Assembly: GCF_025685605.1 (NCBI RefSeq)
Contig: NZ_JAGTUT010000001.1
Location: 1,612,001 to 1,676,000 of the forward strand
DNA: 64,000 nt
Source of the DNA: Granulicella arctica
Lineage (GTDB): Bacteria; Acidobacteriota; Terriglobia; Terriglobales; Acidobacteriaceae
Reading direction: 5' to 3'
Every line of letters starts with the position of its first letter. The first letter of the stretch is position 1. The notes under the pieces were generated by a model, which was not told the origin of the DNA, did no database searches, and saw only the letters and a program-made list of their open reading frames with translations. The position numbers and the translations under genes are program-made. This document shows, in pieces, positions 32,948 through 42,817 of the stretch.

Positions 32948-33273
32948 CACCGTTCAATCACCTTGGGAACCTTGAAGAAGCGTCCGTCCGTTTCGGGAGC
33001 CACCGCCATCACGGCAGCCCTGTCGACTGAAGGCCGAACGGCATCCACGCGAAGCGACGAACCGACCAAATCCTTCGTCTCAGCTAATATTTCGCCGACC
33101 TGCGCCATCGCCGGAACGCCCGTGGTGTCCAACTCGTTCAGCTCCGCGATGTGCCCGAGAATGGCATTCAGATCCCGCTGCATCCGCGGTTCTTCCTCTG
33201 CGGTCAGCTCGAGGTTGGCCAACTCAGCCACCCTGCGAACCTCATCCAGCGATACAGCCTCTACCTCGCCCAA
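32947..33273 (-). CDS. gatC: Glutamyl-tRNA(Gln)/aspartyl-tRNA(Asn) amidotransferase subunit C
   Basis: A 108-residue GatC, the small subunit that wraps GatA and GatB. The helical N-terminus (VRRVAELANLELTAEE) and the closing segment (APETDGRFFKVPKVIER) are typical. It is coupled to gatA by the overlapping stop and start. Confidence 0.95.
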   Translation of the reverse strand: MGEVEAVSLDEVRRVAELANLELTAEEEPRMQRDLNAILGHIAELNELDTTGVPAMAQVGEILAETKDLVGSSLRVDAVRPSVDRAAVMAVAPETDGRFFKVPKVIER

Positions 33274-33276
33274 CGC

Positions 33277-33582
33277 TTACCTCCGAAACTCTCGTGCTCC
33301 AGCTAATTGCCTTCTCTCAAAGTGTATCCCGCTCACGCGCACCCCAGCGATTCGGCCAAGCTCGCCAGCGATCTGACCCTGCATCGAAAGCATCTGCCGT
33401 ATCCAGTCAGCATCGGAGACGTCGATCGAAACGATCTCTTCGCGATAACCAATCACCTCACCGTGCGAGGCCATCACCGTCCCACACACAACGGGCCATG
33501 CAGCGGCAAGCCGATCCAGCTCCGACATCGCCTGCAGACTGCGACGGAGATTTCCACGCAGGAGCTCTCGCATTCCTTCCAT
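33277..33582 (-). CDS. DciA-like (DUF721) protein
   Basis: A 101-residue protein with the DUF721/DciA pattern (ELDRLAAAWPVVCGTVMASHGEVIGYREEIVSIDV ... ADWIRQMLSMQGQI is spread over about residues 20-75). DciA proteins help load the replicative helicase. ATG 33582 has GAGGA 5 bases ahead; ATG 33594 is a possible earlier start. It precedes gatC by 3 bases and may be co-transcribed. Confidence 0.75.
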   Translation of the reverse strand: MEGMRELLRGNLRRSLQAMSELDRLAAAWPVVCGTVMASHGEVIGYREEIVSIDVSDADWIRQMLSMQGQIAGELGRIAGVRVSGIHFERRQLAGAREFRR

Positions 33583-33607
33583 CGCAATCCTCATCAGGTA
33601 GTTGTAC

Positions 33608-34354
33608 TTAGAACGCGCCGTCCTGGTGGACGACCGCTGCAAACGTCTTCATCAAAATAACGATATCGCGGCCCAGCGACCAGCGTTTCACATACGCGCA
33701 GTCAAGGGCGACGCGAGCGTCATAGCTAAGCTCGCTACGGCCTGACACCTGCCAGAGGCCTGTCAGACCAGGCTTGACCCGGCAATAACATTGAAAGCCG
33801 TTGCCATATTTCTCTACCTCAGCCGCCACAATGGGCCGAGGCCCTACAAGACTCATCGTGCCCATGAGCACATTCCACACTTGCGGCAATTCATCGAGGC
33901 TGAATCGGCGCAGGAAGGCACCAATCGCCGTCACGCGAGGATCAACACGAAGTTTGCGAGTCGCGTACCACTCAGCGCGTGCCTCGGGGTGAAGTTTAAG
34001 GTAGCTATCAAGCACTTCAGTCGAGTTGACGCACATCGTCCGGAACTTCCACATGGAGAAGAAAGCGCCATTCTTACGTATCCGTCGATGGGAGAAGAGG
34101 ATCGGACCCGGCGATGTCCGCATCATCACAATCGCTATGACGCCGAATAACGGCAGCAGCACAGGCAATGCCAGAAGGACACAGAGGATGTCCATGCAGC
34201 GCTTGATGACGCGATACCGGAATAGCTGCGCAGGAACGCCGTCACGCCAGTGATCCCGAGGAAGCACGGCTGTGTGGCCCGGGTACGCATACGACTCATC
34301 CATGGTCGCCGAAGATCGTGATTCGGCGGATTGATGCTCATCCAGCATGCTCAT
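33608..34354 (-). CDS. Undecaprenyl-phosphate sugar phosphotransferase (EPS initiation)
   Basis: A 248-residue bacterial sugar transferase of the WcaJ/EpsL/RfbP type. It transfers a sugar-1-phosphate to undecaprenyl phosphate to start a glycan repeat unit. One membrane helix ([23 protein letters not shown]) precedes the catalytic domain, with [50 protein letters not shown] and [15 protein letters not shown]. These are the family's conserved blocks. It lies at one edge of the EPS locus. The short form without the five-helix N-terminus is common. Confidence 0.94.
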   Translation of the reverse strand: MSMLDEHQSAESRSSATMDESYAYPGHTAVLPRDHWRDGVPAQLFRYRVIKRCMDILCVLLALPVLLPLFGVIAIVMMRTSPGPILFSHRRIRKNGAFFSMWKFRTMCVNSTEVLDSYLKLHPEARAEWYATRKLRVDPRVTAIGAFLRRFSLDELPQVWNVLMGTMSLVGPRPIVAAEVEKYGNGFQCYCRVKPGLTGLWQVSGRSELSYDARVALDCAYVKRWSLGRDIVILMKTFAAVVHQDGAF

Positions 34355-34742
34355 CCAGTCTGGTTATAACCTCGTCTCGGCCAACGTAGTAGCCAGTTGT
34401 GCATTTCCGATGCAAGAAGAAAGCCGATTGAAGTTCCGAAACCTCTCCCTATTGAGATTCTAGCCCCCGGAACTCGCTGACTCACCTCATACGTCTGTAG
34501 CGGGTCACGACTCTTAAACGATTCGAACAACGCGTAAGACGCACCTCATGAATGTTTTCTCTCACGACGCCTGCCCATTACCTTACTCCTCGTCTCCGGT
34601 CGATACGTCTGAACCTCATCAAAGAATCCACAATGACACCCAAAATGGATTTCTCGGAAAGTATCCTTCTAGAAACACGCTGAAAAGTGAAATTCCTCTA
34701 CGATCAGAAAATATTGTTGTCGAATTGCATACACTAGTCATA
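34355..34742. other. Divergent intergenic region, no gene seen
   Basis: A 388-bp gap between the sugar transferase and rfbC. It is AT-richer than its flanks. TACACT at 34730-34735 lies 7 bases before the rfbC ATG and could be a -10 element giving a nearly leaderless message. Nothing else is recognisable. Confidence 0.4.
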
Positions 34743-35330
34743 ATGCTAGTCATCGACACACCCTTACGAGACGTAAAACTGCTTCAGCCACGCCGTTTCG
34801 GGGATGATCGAGGATGGTTCACCGAAGTCTTCAATCAGGAGACGTTCGCGGCGGCCGGACTGCCGCAACACTTCGTGCAGGATAATCAATCCTTCTCCGG
34901 CAGGGGCGTGCTGCGCGGCCTTCATTATCAGCTCGGTCGTCCACAAGGAAAGCTTGTCCGCGTTCTTTCGGGCATGATTTGGGACGTGGCTGTAGACCTT
35001 CGTCCACACTCACCCGATTTCGGCAGGTGGAGCGGTTTCACCCTAACTGCACCTTCTACGAGTAATCCAGTTGAACTGCTCTGGATTCCTGAAGGCTTCG
35101 CACACGGCTTTCTTGTTCTCTCAGACACTGCTGAGGTTCTCTACAAGACTACCGATCTTTACCATCCAGCGGGTGAGCGCTGCATCCTCTGGAACGATCC
35201 GGAACTCAACATCCCCTGGCCGCTTGAAGGAATGACTCCTTCCATCAGCCCGAAGGACGCTTTGGGAAAGCTATTTACAGATGCTGAACTGCCACCCGCA
35301 ATCGAAAAGCTTTCAACCCTGCTCAAGTAG
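34743..35330 (+). CDS. rfbC: dTDP-4-dehydrorhamnose 3,5-epimerase
   Basis: A 195-residue RmlC-type cupin that epimerises dTDP-4-keto-6-deoxyglucose at C3 and C5 in dTDP-L-rhamnose synthesis. The catalytic region RGVLRGLHYQ (His), DVAVDLR (Asp), GFAHGFLVLSD and VLYKTTDLYHPAGE (Tyr) are all present. ATG 34743 gives the normal N-terminus; the frame is open further upstream but without homology. Its 3' end overlaps the convergent GmhB-like gene by 18 bases. It is split from rfbBAD by strand. Confidence 0.93.
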   Translation: MLVIDTPLRDVKLLQPRRFGDDRGWFTEVFNQETFAAAGLPQHFVQDNQSFSGRGVLRGLHYQLGRPQGKLVRVLSGMIWDVAVDLRPHSPDFGRWSGFTLTAPSTSNPVELLWIPEGFAHGFLVLSDTAEVLYKTTDLYHPAGERCILWNDPELNIPWPLEGMTPSISPKDALGKLFTDAELPPAIEKLSTLLK

Positions 35331-35858
35331 CCATCGCTCCACTTCGGCCAGAGAGCTGACCTCTTGATAGATCCCCGCGCATCCGCTGTTCTCCGTTCCG
35401 GTCAGCAGGAACGCCTGTCTGAGACCTGCACTATTCGCAGCGGAAATATCGGAACATCGATCCCCGATCATCACGCTTTCGGTAAGCGAGACGCCAAACT
35501 CATTCGCTCCTCGCCGCAGCATTCCTGCGCCGGGTTTGCGATCTTCATGCTCCCGCCGATACTCACCAATACCGTGTTCAGGATGAAAGGGGCAGAAGTA
35601 GACAGCATCGAGCGTCACGCCCTCCTTCGCGAACTCGTCGCGCATCCATTGCATCAAGCTTTCGAAGTCCGCCTCGGTGTAATAGCCGCGTGCAATGCCG
35701 GATTGATTGGTGACAACCATCAGCCTGTACCCGAGCTTCTGCGCCGTTCGACAGAGCGAAAAAATACCCGGAATAAAGCGGACATCCGCGGAGTGGCGGA
35801 GATAGCCGATCTCCTCGTTGATCACTCCATCACGATCAAGAAATAGCCCCTTCAACAC
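35313..35858 (-). CDS. GmhB-like HAD phosphatase without zinc cysteines
   Basis: A 181-residue histidinol-phosphatase/GmhB-type HAD hydrolase. The motifs are LFLDRDGVIN (nucleophile Asp), VVTNQSG, and MIGDRCSDI, with the phosphate-binding Lys in DRKPGAG. GmhB dephosphorylates heptose-1,7-bisphosphate. The usual zinc-binding Cys cluster is reduced: after CPFHPEH the expected two later Cys are missing (GEYRREHEDRK). It lies directly behind rfbD, so it may act on a sugar phosphate of the EPS pathway. No other heptose gene is in the window. Confidence 0.82.
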   Translation of the reverse strand: MLKGLFLDRDGVINEEIGYLRHSADVRFIPGIFSLCRTAQKLGYRLMVVTNQSGIARGYYTEADFESLMQWMRDEFAKEGVTLDAVYFCPFHPEHGIGEYRREHEDRKPGAGMLRRGANEFGVSLTESVMIGDRCSDISAANSAGLRQAFLLTGTENSGCAGIYQEVSSLAEVERWLLEQG

Positions 35859-35891
35859 CTGTTCAACATCCTCTCGACAGTCTTCTTGAGT

Positions 35892-36836
35892 TTAGCTGGG
35901 TAATGGAATGTCGCCGATGACCTTGCCTAGCGACTCTTGCCACTCCGGCATACGCCAGCCAAACGAATCTGCCAGTTTGCTGCAGTCCAAGCGTGAGTTA
36001 GCAGGGCGCTTCGCGGGGGTCGGATAGTCTTCTGTGGCGATCGGGTCTATGGAGGCGTACCGAGCCCCAGATTGCCTTTCGCTCATCTGATGCACAGCTT
36101 CGCGGGCGAAGCCATGCCAGGTTGTCTCTCCCGTACCGGCGGCATGATAAAGACCGGAGACCTTTGACACGGAATCCGTGATCGCCAAGCCTTCTCTTCT
36201 TGCGGAAGCCTCACATTGACTGATGACCGACACAACCATCCTAGCCAGATCTTCGCTCGAAGTCGGTGCTCCGTGTTGATCAGCGACGATCCGCAGCGAT
36301 TCGCGCTCACGCGCAAGCTTCAGGATTGTCAGGAGGAAGTTCTTCCCGGTTGAACCGTAGACCCAGCTTGTACGAAAGATCAGGTATGCCGCACCACTCG
36401 CGGCCAGGGCCTGCTCGCCTGCCAGCTTGCTCGCACCATAGACACTCGTCGGCAAAGTCGCGTCGGTTTCGCGATAGGGAGCGGAACCCGCTCCGGAAAA
36501 CACATAATCCGTCGAGAAGTGGATGACCGCAGCACCGATCTTTTTCGCTTCCTCTCCAATTGCGGCAACACAGGATTGATTGACGGCGTAGGCCAGCTCA
36601 GGTTCACTCTCGGCCTTATCGACCGCGGTGTAGGCTCCAGGATTGACGATCCATCTTGGTTGCACGGCTCGAATAACCTCTCGCACCCGAACGGACTGAG
36701 AAAGGTCCATCTCGGATCGGCAGGGCGCAATCACCGTCCCGAGGCTGGAGAGCGTGCGAAGAAGCTGGCCCCCAACCTGCCCGGTCGCCCCTGTGAGCAG
36801 TATCCTGGGCTGGTCACCGGAGCCATCGCCCGTCAA
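35892..36836 (-). CDS. rfbD: dTDP-4-dehydrorhamnose reductase
   Basis: A 314-residue RmlD-type reductase, the last step of dTDP-L-rhamnose synthesis. NAD(P) binding is at [11 protein letters not shown], the catalytic YGASKLAGE (Tyr-x-x-x-Lys) and STDYVFSG and RTSWVYG blocks are clear. It overlaps rfbA by 4 bases. It is preceded by rfbB and rfbA on the same strand. Confidence 0.94.
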   Translation of the reverse strand: MTGDGSGDQPRILLTGATGQVGGQLLRTLSSLGTVIAPCRSEMDLSQSVRVREVIRAVQPRWIVNPGAYTAVDKAESEPELAYAVNQSCVAAIGEEAKKIGAAVIHFSTDYVFSGAGSAPYRETDATLPTSVYGASKLAGEQALAASGAAYLIFRTSWVYGSTGKNFLLTILKLARERESLRIVADQHGAPTSSEDLARMVVSVISQCEASARREGLAITDSVSKVSGLYHAAGTGETTWHGFAREAVHQMSERQSGARYASIDPIATEDYPTPAKRPANSRLDCSKLADSFGWRMPEWQESLGKVIGDIPLPS

Positions 36837-37708
36837 TATACCGTCTCCTCAAGCATCCGCAAGAGGTACTGTCCATATGTACTCTTTGCAACACGACTCG
36901 CGAGTACTTTCACCTGCGCATCGTCGATGTAGCCGAGGCGATAAGCAATCTCCTCGGGGCACGCCACTTTGAGTCCCTGTCGCTGCTCAATTGTATGGAT
37001 GAACGTCGCAGCCTCAAGCAGTGAATCGTGCGTTCCAGTGTCGAGCCAGGCGATACCGCGTCCGAGAACCTCGGTACGAAGCTGGCCCTGGTCAAGGTAC
37101 CAGCGATTGACATCCGTAATCTCCAGTTCACCGCGAGGTGAGGGTTTAAGCCCTTCGGCGATGCCGACCACCTGTGCGTCGTAGAAGTAGATCCCGGTCA
37201 CGGCATAGCGCGATTTCGGCTTCGCTGGCTTTTCCTCAAGCGAGATCGCCCGCCTTTGCGAGTCAAATTCCACGACTCCATAACGCTCTGGATCGAGTAC
37301 CGGATAGGCGAACACCGTCGCTCCCTCTGGGTGCGCCGCAGCGTCGCGCAGGATACGGGCAAAATCATGGCCGTAGAAGATGTTATCTCCCAGTACCAGG
37401 CAGCACCCCTCGCCAGCCAGGAACTCCTTACCAATCAGAAATGCCTGTGCCAGTCCATCGGGCGAAGGCTGTACCGCGTAGGTAATCGAAATTCCCCACT
37501 TCTCGCCTGACCCAAGAAGTTGCTTGAACCGCGGTGTATCTTCCGGCGTCGAGATCAAGAGGATGTCACGCACCCCAGCCAGCATGAGCGCAGAAAGCGG
37601 GTAGTAGACCATCGGCTTGTCATAGACCGGCAGCAACTGTTTCGAGACCACTTGCGTGACCGGATGCAGCCGCGTCCCTGAACCTCCAGCGAGGAGAATG
37701 CCCTTCAT
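36833..37708 (-). CDS. rfbA: Glucose-1-phosphate thymidylyltransferase
   Basis: A 291-residue RmlA that makes dTDP-glucose, the first step of dTDP-rhamnose synthesis. The nucleotide-binding [37 protein letters not shown] and [10 protein letters not shown] segments are typical. ATG 37708 overlaps the stop of rfbB by 4 bases. A longer frame upstream to 37762 is not supported. Confidence 0.96.
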   Translation of the reverse strand: MKGILLAGGSGTRLHPVTQVVSKQLLPVYDKPMVYYPLSALMLAGVRDILLISTPEDTPRFKQLLGSGEKWGISITYAVQPSPDGLAQAFLIGKEFLAGEGCCLVLGDNIFYGHDFARILRDAAAHPEGATVFAYPVLDPERYGVVEFDSQRRAISLEEKPAKPKSRYAVTGIYFYDAQVVGIAEGLKPSPRGELEITDVNRWYLDQGQLRTEVLGRGIAWLDTGTHDSLLEAATFIHTIEQRQGLKVACPEEIAYRLGYIDDAQVKVLASRVAKSTYGQYLLRMLEETVY

Positions 37709-38802
37709 TGAGAACCTCCCGCCGAGACGACGCTGCGATCGCTGTAATTCTGAGTAACCCACTGCTGGTAGGCTCCGGTGGTGACGTGCTCAACCCACTC
37801 TGCGTGTGCGAGGTACCACTCCACTGTCTTGCGAAGACCCGTCTCGAAGCTCTCATTTGCTCTCCATCCAAGTTCGGACTCAAGCTTGCGAGCATCGATT
37901 GCATAGCGTCGATCGTGCCCCGGACGGTCCTGCACGCTTCGTATCAACTGCGTGTGCGGACGATAAGGAGAATCTGGCACCAACTCGTCGAGCAGCGCAC
38001 AGACCGTGTGAACCACCTCAAGATTGCTACGCTGATTACCGCCGCCGACGTTATACGTCTCACCGACCCGACCCCGTTCAAGGACCGCGCGAAGAGCGCC
38101 GCAATGATCCGCGGCGAAGAGCCAGTCCCGAATCTGTAGACCGTCACCATAGACAGGTAGCGGCCTTCCAGTAAGTGCATGGGTGATCATCAGCGGAATC
38201 AGCTTCTCTGGAAATTGAAATGGCCCGTAGTTGTTTGAACAATTCGTAATGATTGTTGGTAGGCCGTACGTGTGAAACCACGCGCGGACGAGATGATCGG
38301 ACGAAGCCTTGGAGGCAGCATACGGGCTGTTTGGAGAGTACGGGGTCTCTTCGTGAAAGGCAGGATCGTCTGGAGCCAGCGTTCCATAGACCTCATCGGT
38401 AGACACATGCAGAAAGCGAAAGCGCGTCTTCTCCTCTGCAGACAGCGCATCATAATATGTTCGGGCAGCCTGCAGAAGCGTAAACGTCCCATCGATATTC
38501 GTGCGCAGAAACGCCTCTGGTCCTGAGATCGATCGATCAACATGACTCTCAGCCGCGAAATGGATGATGGCCTGCGGCCGATATTGTTGCAACAGACCTG
38601 CGACCAACTCAGCATCGCAGATGTCACCCTGCACGAAGATGTAGTCGGATCTTCCTTCAACTGAAGTCAGATTCTCTAGATTGCCCGCGTAGGTCAGTTT
38701 GTCCACATTAATCAGCGGTGCACCGCCGTGCGCAAACCACTCCAGAATGAAGTTCGAGCCAATGAATCCAGCTCCGCCTGTAATCAAAATGCCGTCCATC
38801 AT
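37705..38802 (-). CDS. rfbB: dTDP-glucose 4,6-dehydratase
   Basis: A 365-residue RmlB. It converts dTDP-glucose to the 4-keto-6-deoxy form. NAD binding at [14 protein letters not shown], the catalytic STDEVYG (Asp, Glu) and [10 protein letters not shown] (Tyr-x-x-x-Lys), and [17 protein letters not shown] are all present. It is the first gene of the rfbBAD-gmhB operon on this strand. ATG 38799 is an equally close alternative start. Confidence 0.96.
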   Translation of the reverse strand: MMDGILITGGAGFIGSNFILEWFAHGGAPLINVDKLTYAGNLENLTSVEGRSDYIFVQGDICDAELVAGLLQQYRPQAIIHFAAESHVDRSISGPEAFLRTNIDGTFTLLQAARTYYDALSAEEKTRFRFLHVSTDEVYGTLAPDDPAFHEETPYSPNSPYAASKASSDHLVRAWFHTYGLPTIITNCSNNYGPFQFPEKLIPLMITHALTGRPLPVYGDGLQIRDWLFAADHCGALRAVLERGRVGETYNVGGGNQRSNLEVVHTVCALLDELVPDSPYRPHTQLIRSVQDRPGHDRRYAIDARKLESELGWRANESFETGLRKTVEWYLAHAEWVEHVTTGAYQQWVTQNYSDRSVVSAGGSQ

Positions 38803-38950
38803 TTAATTCCTCTGAGTAAGGGCATCGTACATTGACCTCAGTCTACCGGGTTTTGATCGATGCGTACGGTACTTTCGTAATCTAGATCGATGCCTTGCCG
38901 AATCCACTGATGAGCGCCTTACTTCTGTCAGCTAACCATGAATGAAGACG

Positions 38951-39928
38951 CTATTTTAAAGACTTACGCGCTGCGTAGATCATGCCTGCAAAGACTCCAA
39001 CAAACTGGAAACATGCCCTCCCCGCTAGTAGAGCGGGAGAGAGAAGCCCAATGGCGATATCTTTCTTTGCAGCTCGCAGGGCGAACGGCAATGTGCTTAC
39101 AAAAAAAAGTACGAGCACGACTACAGATAGAAACACTCTCGGCCTCGCGAACAGGTCGACGAACAGAGCAGCCACCAGCGCCGGGGCGAGCAGGAGTTGT
39201 AGCTTCATTATCTGAGGAGTGTGGCTATCCTTTACACCCTTTGCTGGGTTCTTACGTACCGCGAGAACGCGCCAGAATGCGAACTTGTATTTCTTCTTCA
39301 AGTAGAGCGAGAACGTATCCGGATGGGTGTGGTAAACAACTGCATCAGGCGCAAATTTCATCTTCCACCCGCGCGTCGACATGCGATATGAAAGCTCGAC
39401 ATCCTCCGCACAGGCCACCGGAAAGGAGGTGTCGTACCCATTCATCTCCAGGAAGCGGTCCCGGCGAAAGGCAGCTGAGTACGTGTCCACGAAATCGATA
39501 TCCGCAGATCCTGCCATCAATCGATATTTGTCTTCGTATTCTGTCTGCACAAAGCGAGCTGCCAGACCGGCCTGACGTGTGCGGTAGGTTCCTTTTACCC
39601 CGACAGTCTCTGGATCGCTGAACGGCGCGAGCATCTCGGTGAGCCAGTCAGCCGTCGGTACGCAATCGTCATCCGTAAACAGGAGAATATTCCCGTGTGC
39701 CTCGCGCGCCCCCGTGTTGCGGGCCTTTGCTGGCCCGGCATTCGCCTGGACGACAAGACGAACTTTTGGAAAGCGCTCTATCGATTCCGCAGTGTTATCG
39801 GTTGATCCGTCGTCTACAACCAGGATCTCAGCGTTGTGCAAAGCTACCTGCGGGATCAGGGCATCAAGGCAGAATCCAATGCGGGAGGCGCCGTTAAAAG
39901 TCGGAATAATAATCGATGCCGACTTCAC
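38951..39928 (-). CDS. Glycosyltransferase family 2 with C-terminal membrane segments
   Basis: A 325-residue GT-A glycosyltransferase. It has ASIIIPTFNG, LVVDDGSTDNT, ANAGPAKARNTG, FTDDDCVP (DxD-type) and the acceptor-side AEDVELSYRMS motif. The last 100 residues hold two or three hydrophobic segments, which would tie it to the inner membrane. It follows the radical SAM gene by 45 bases. The sugar transferred is unknown. Confidence 0.88.
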   Translation of the reverse strand: MKSASIIIPTFNGASRIGFCLDALIPQVALHNAEILVVDDGSTDNTAESIERFPKVRLVVQANAGPAKARNTGAREAHGNILLFTDDDCVPTADWLTEMLAPFSDPETVGVKGTYRTRQAGLAARFVQTEYEDKYRLMAGSADIDFVDTYSAAFRRDRFLEMNGYDTSFPVACAEDVELSYRMSTRGWKMKFAPDAVVYHTHPDTFSLYLKKKYKFAFWRVLAVRKNPAKGVKDSHTPQIMKLQLLLAPALVAALFVDLFARPRVFLSVVVLVLFFVSTLPFALRAAKKDIAIGLLSPALLAGRACFQFVGVFAGMIYAARKSLK

Positions 39929-39973
39929 TTCCCCGACGCCCCCTCATTGACGATTGCCATACTGCTCGACCAG

Positions 39974-41497
39974 CTAAGCGGTTGCGCTCTGCGGCTTGCT
40001 TGTTGTATCTGTCTTGGTGTGATCGCTACCATGCAGCAGGTACTTTGATAACGTCATGAAGCCCTTTACGTTGCGCTGCAATTCGCGCCGATCCGTAAGA
40101 GACTGCTTGATCTTGTATACGAGATACGAAGGTGCAAGGTAGAAGCTGCGACGCGCGCGGTCACAGAAGCTGACAAGTTGCTCATGAGTGATGTTCGGCA
40201 ACGTGACGACGCTGTTGTGAAGTCCATCCTTCGTCAACCATGCGCCCCAATCTTCAATCTGGATATAATCGCGACTCTTCGCTTCCTGGTAGGCTACGGT
40301 GCCGGGATACACCATGATCGGGAAGAACTGGGCGGTATCTGGCCGAAGCTTTTTGGCGAAGTCCAGTGTCTTTTCCATGCTGGCCGGGGTTTCATTCAAA
40401 TTCCCGACCATAAAGCAGCCGTGAACCATAATGCCAGCATCCTGGCAGCGACGAACAAACTTGTGCGCCTCTTCGTGATACTTCGCATCGCGACGGTCAT
40501 CATTGTTCTTCTTCATGCCATTGATGACCTCCACGTCGCCACTTTCAAAACCAACGCAAAACAGCCGCGCACCAGCTTTGTGCAGAGTCGAAAGGAGTTC
40601 GCCCTCGGCACCGATGTCGGCTCGGCAATTAGCGTCAAACGGCAGCTTGTTGCCGCGCTTGATCAACTCGTTCGCAAGTTCCAGGGTACGGGGCTTGCTG
40701 ACGATGAACGTGTCGTCTTCGAGCATGACCGTCTTGATCTCCGGCATCTCCTTGGCGACGTATTCAAACTCATCAGCAACGTTTGCAACCGAGCGATAGC
40801 GCATGGTGTGACCACTAAACGTCTGGGGGTAGACACAGAACGAGCAGTGATAGGGGCAGCCGCGGCTCGAGTCAAAGACAACGAGCGGCCATAGAGAGTG
40901 GCCATAGAAGTAATCCGGTGTGTGAAGAAAACGCTTGTAGACCTCGGAAACAAAGGGAAGCTCGTCAAGATTCTTGATCGCCTCGCGCGCCTTATTGCTG
41001 ACGATCTCGCCGTCGTGGCGACGCCACACCAGGCCGTCGACATCTGCAAGATCGGCACCGCATGCCTTCGCTTCCAGCCAATCACGCACTGTGTACTCGT
41101 ACTCGCGGATGGCTACAGCCTGCAGAGCAGGGGACATCGCCAGCGTCTCTTTGGGCAGCGATGAGACATGCCGGCCCACCATTAGCGTATGTAGCGATGG
41201 ATTTGCCGTTACCAAAGCCTCGATCACGCTGACATCATTGATGATGCTTGGGGTGGAGGTATCGCAGATGACTGCCTCTATATTCTTAGCGTTGATCCGG
41301 TCTATGACCGCCTGCACTGAAAAGCCTCCTGCAGGGGCATCCACCAAATCTACTTCGTGCCCGTTCTTGATCGCCACACCGGCGGCAGTAGCCAGCCACT
41401 TAGGATAGTAAAGAGTCCCGCTCTTGGTAACGGCAGGGCTGCGTTGCTCACGCGAAAAACGAGGGTGAAACGGTGGATTCAGAAACAGAACACGCAT
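39974..41497 (-). CDS. B12-type radical SAM protein (BchE/HpnJ-like)
   Basis: A 507-residue radical SAM enzyme. The [4Fe-4S] motif is Cys214-x3-Cys218-x2-Cys221 (SRGCPYHCSFC). The first 140 residues have the Rossmann-like plan of a cobalamin-binding domain (VLFLNPPFHP, DLVDAPAGG), but I do not see the DxHxxG base-binding motif. Such proteins carry out methylations or ring rearrangements. Placed in an EPS locus, it may modify a sugar or lipid carrier. The gene heads a two-gene unit with the GT2 gene. Confidence 0.85.
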   Translation of the reverse strand: MRVLFLNPPFHPRFSREQRSPAVTKSGTLYYPKWLATAAGVAIKNGHEVDLVDAPAGGFSVQAVIDRINAKNIEAVICDTSTPSIINDVSVIEALVTANPSLHTLMVGRHVSSLPKETLAMSPALQAVAIREYEYTVRDWLEAKACGADLADVDGLVWRRHDGEIVSNKAREAIKNLDELPFVSEVYKRFLHTPDYFYGHSLWPLVVFDSSRGCPYHCSFCVYPQTFSGHTMRYRSVANVADEFEYVAKEMPEIKTVMLEDDTFIVSKPRTLELANELIKRGNKLPFDANCRADIGAEGELLSTLHKAGARLFCVGFESGDVEVINGMKKNNDDRRDAKYHEEAHKFVRRCQDAGIMVHGCFMVGNLNETPASMEKTLDFAKKLRPDTAQFFPIMVYPGTVAYQEAKSRDYIQIEDWGAWLTKDGLHNSVVTLPNITHEQLVSFCDRARRSFYLAPSYLVYKIKQSLTDRRELQRNVKGFMTLSKYLLHGSDHTKTDTTSKPQSATA

Positions 41498-41687
41498 GCT
41501 TGGGGAGCCTCCAACTCTTGTTATTAGATCACAGGACGCTCGTCACCGTACCCGGCGGCAATTGAGGTTTTTGGGCTTGACTCTCCCAAATCGGGCTGTT
41601 CTCACTAACCTCTCATAATCGCCTTTCGCACGACGTTGGCACCCAAGAAGATCCTTCGACTACACTTGGCTTGGGGGTTGTCGCAAA

Positions 41688-42764
41688 TTGAGGCCGATCT
41701 TCGTCAATGGACGATTCTTATCTCAATCGATCACGGGGGCCCAACGGTATAGTCATGAGCTTCTCAATGAGCTTGACTTGATGTTGGCGAATACTGAACT
41801 GACCGGAACGCCTGTGACAGTTCTTGTGCCCTCGTCCGTTAGAGACCTTCCCCTCTATGAGCATCTCGCTGTCAAGAGAGTTGGAAGATTCTCCGGTCAA
41901 CTTTGGGAGCAGTTCGAACTTCCCTTCCACGCAAAAGGAGGGCTGCTTTTCACGCCTTGCGGTGGCGCACCGGTAATACACCCGCGAAACGTAGTCACCA
42001 TCCACGATGCTGCTGTCGTCTCTTCCCCCCAGGGCTACTCGCTCGCTTTTCGGACCTGGTATCGGTTTTTAAATTGGGTACTCTGCCATAGCGCACTCCA
42101 CATCTTTACGGTCTCCAAGTTTTCCAAGCAGGAGTTGATCAAGTGGTATGGTGCCCGTGCAGATAAGACAACTGTCACTTATCTCGGTTCCGATCATGCT
42201 CTTCGTCCAGCATCTGATCCATCAATCTTAGGGAGGAATCAGCTGGATCGATTTCGGTACGTGCTGCTTGTAGCCTCGAGAAATCCAAACAAGAACATCG
42301 CAGGGTTACTCCATGCACTGCCACACCTTGCAGGTTCCGGTCTCCAGATTGCTATAGCAGGCTATCGAGATGAGAAAGTCTTCGGCGGAGACCATAAGAG
42401 TACTGGCTCCTCTGCCCGCGATCTCGGCTATGTTGATGAGTCTGAGCTACGAACACTCTACGAGAACGCCGCCTGCTTTGTCTTTCCTTCCTTCTATGAA
42501 GGATTTGGACTTCCTCCTCTCGAGGCCTTGGCGTTGGGCTGCCCTGTCGTTGTCTCAAATGCAGGAAGCTTGCCAGAGGTATTCGGGGGCATCGCGCTCA
42601 TATGCAGGCCTGACGATCCGCCAGATATCGCTCACAAATTGCTGATGGCTGCGAAGGCGACCCCTGACGATCGATTGCGAAACAGAGCATTTGCTGCCGA
42701 CTTCAAGTGGGCGGATTGCGCCCTCGCCACATGGAAGGTGCTTTTCGAGAAATCGGCTGCTTAA
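41688..42764 (+). CDS. Glycosyltransferase family 4
   Basis: A 358-residue GT-B glycosyltransferase. It shows TGAQRYSHELL, the LWEQFELP block, TVSKFSKQEL, VASRNPNKNIAGLL and the sugar-nucleotide-binding PSFYEGFGLPPLEALALGCPVV (E-x7-E). The only start in frame is TTG 41688. Mannosyl- and rhamnosyltransferases of this clade are common in EPS loci. Confidence 0.9.
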   Translation: MRPIFVNGRFLSQSITGAQRYSHELLNELDLMLANTELTGTPVTVLVPSSVRDLPLYEHLAVKRVGRFSGQLWEQFELPFHAKGGLLFTPCGGAPVIHPRNVVTIHDAAVVSSPQGYSLAFRTWYRFLNWVLCHSALHIFTVSKFSKQELIKWYGARADKTTVTYLGSDHALRPASDPSILGRNQLDRFRYVLLVASRNPNKNIAGLLHALPHLAGSGLQIAIAGYRDEKVFGGDHKSTGSSARDLGYVDESELRTLYENAACFVFPSFYEGFGLPPLEALALGCPVVVSNAGSLPEVFGGIALICRPDDPPDIAHKLLMAAKATPDDRLRNRAFAADFKWADCALATWKVLFEKSAA

Positions 42765-42817
42765 TAGTCGCTTGTTGGTGCGTGTAAAGAACATATCTCT
42801 ATGACTGATACCACCCG

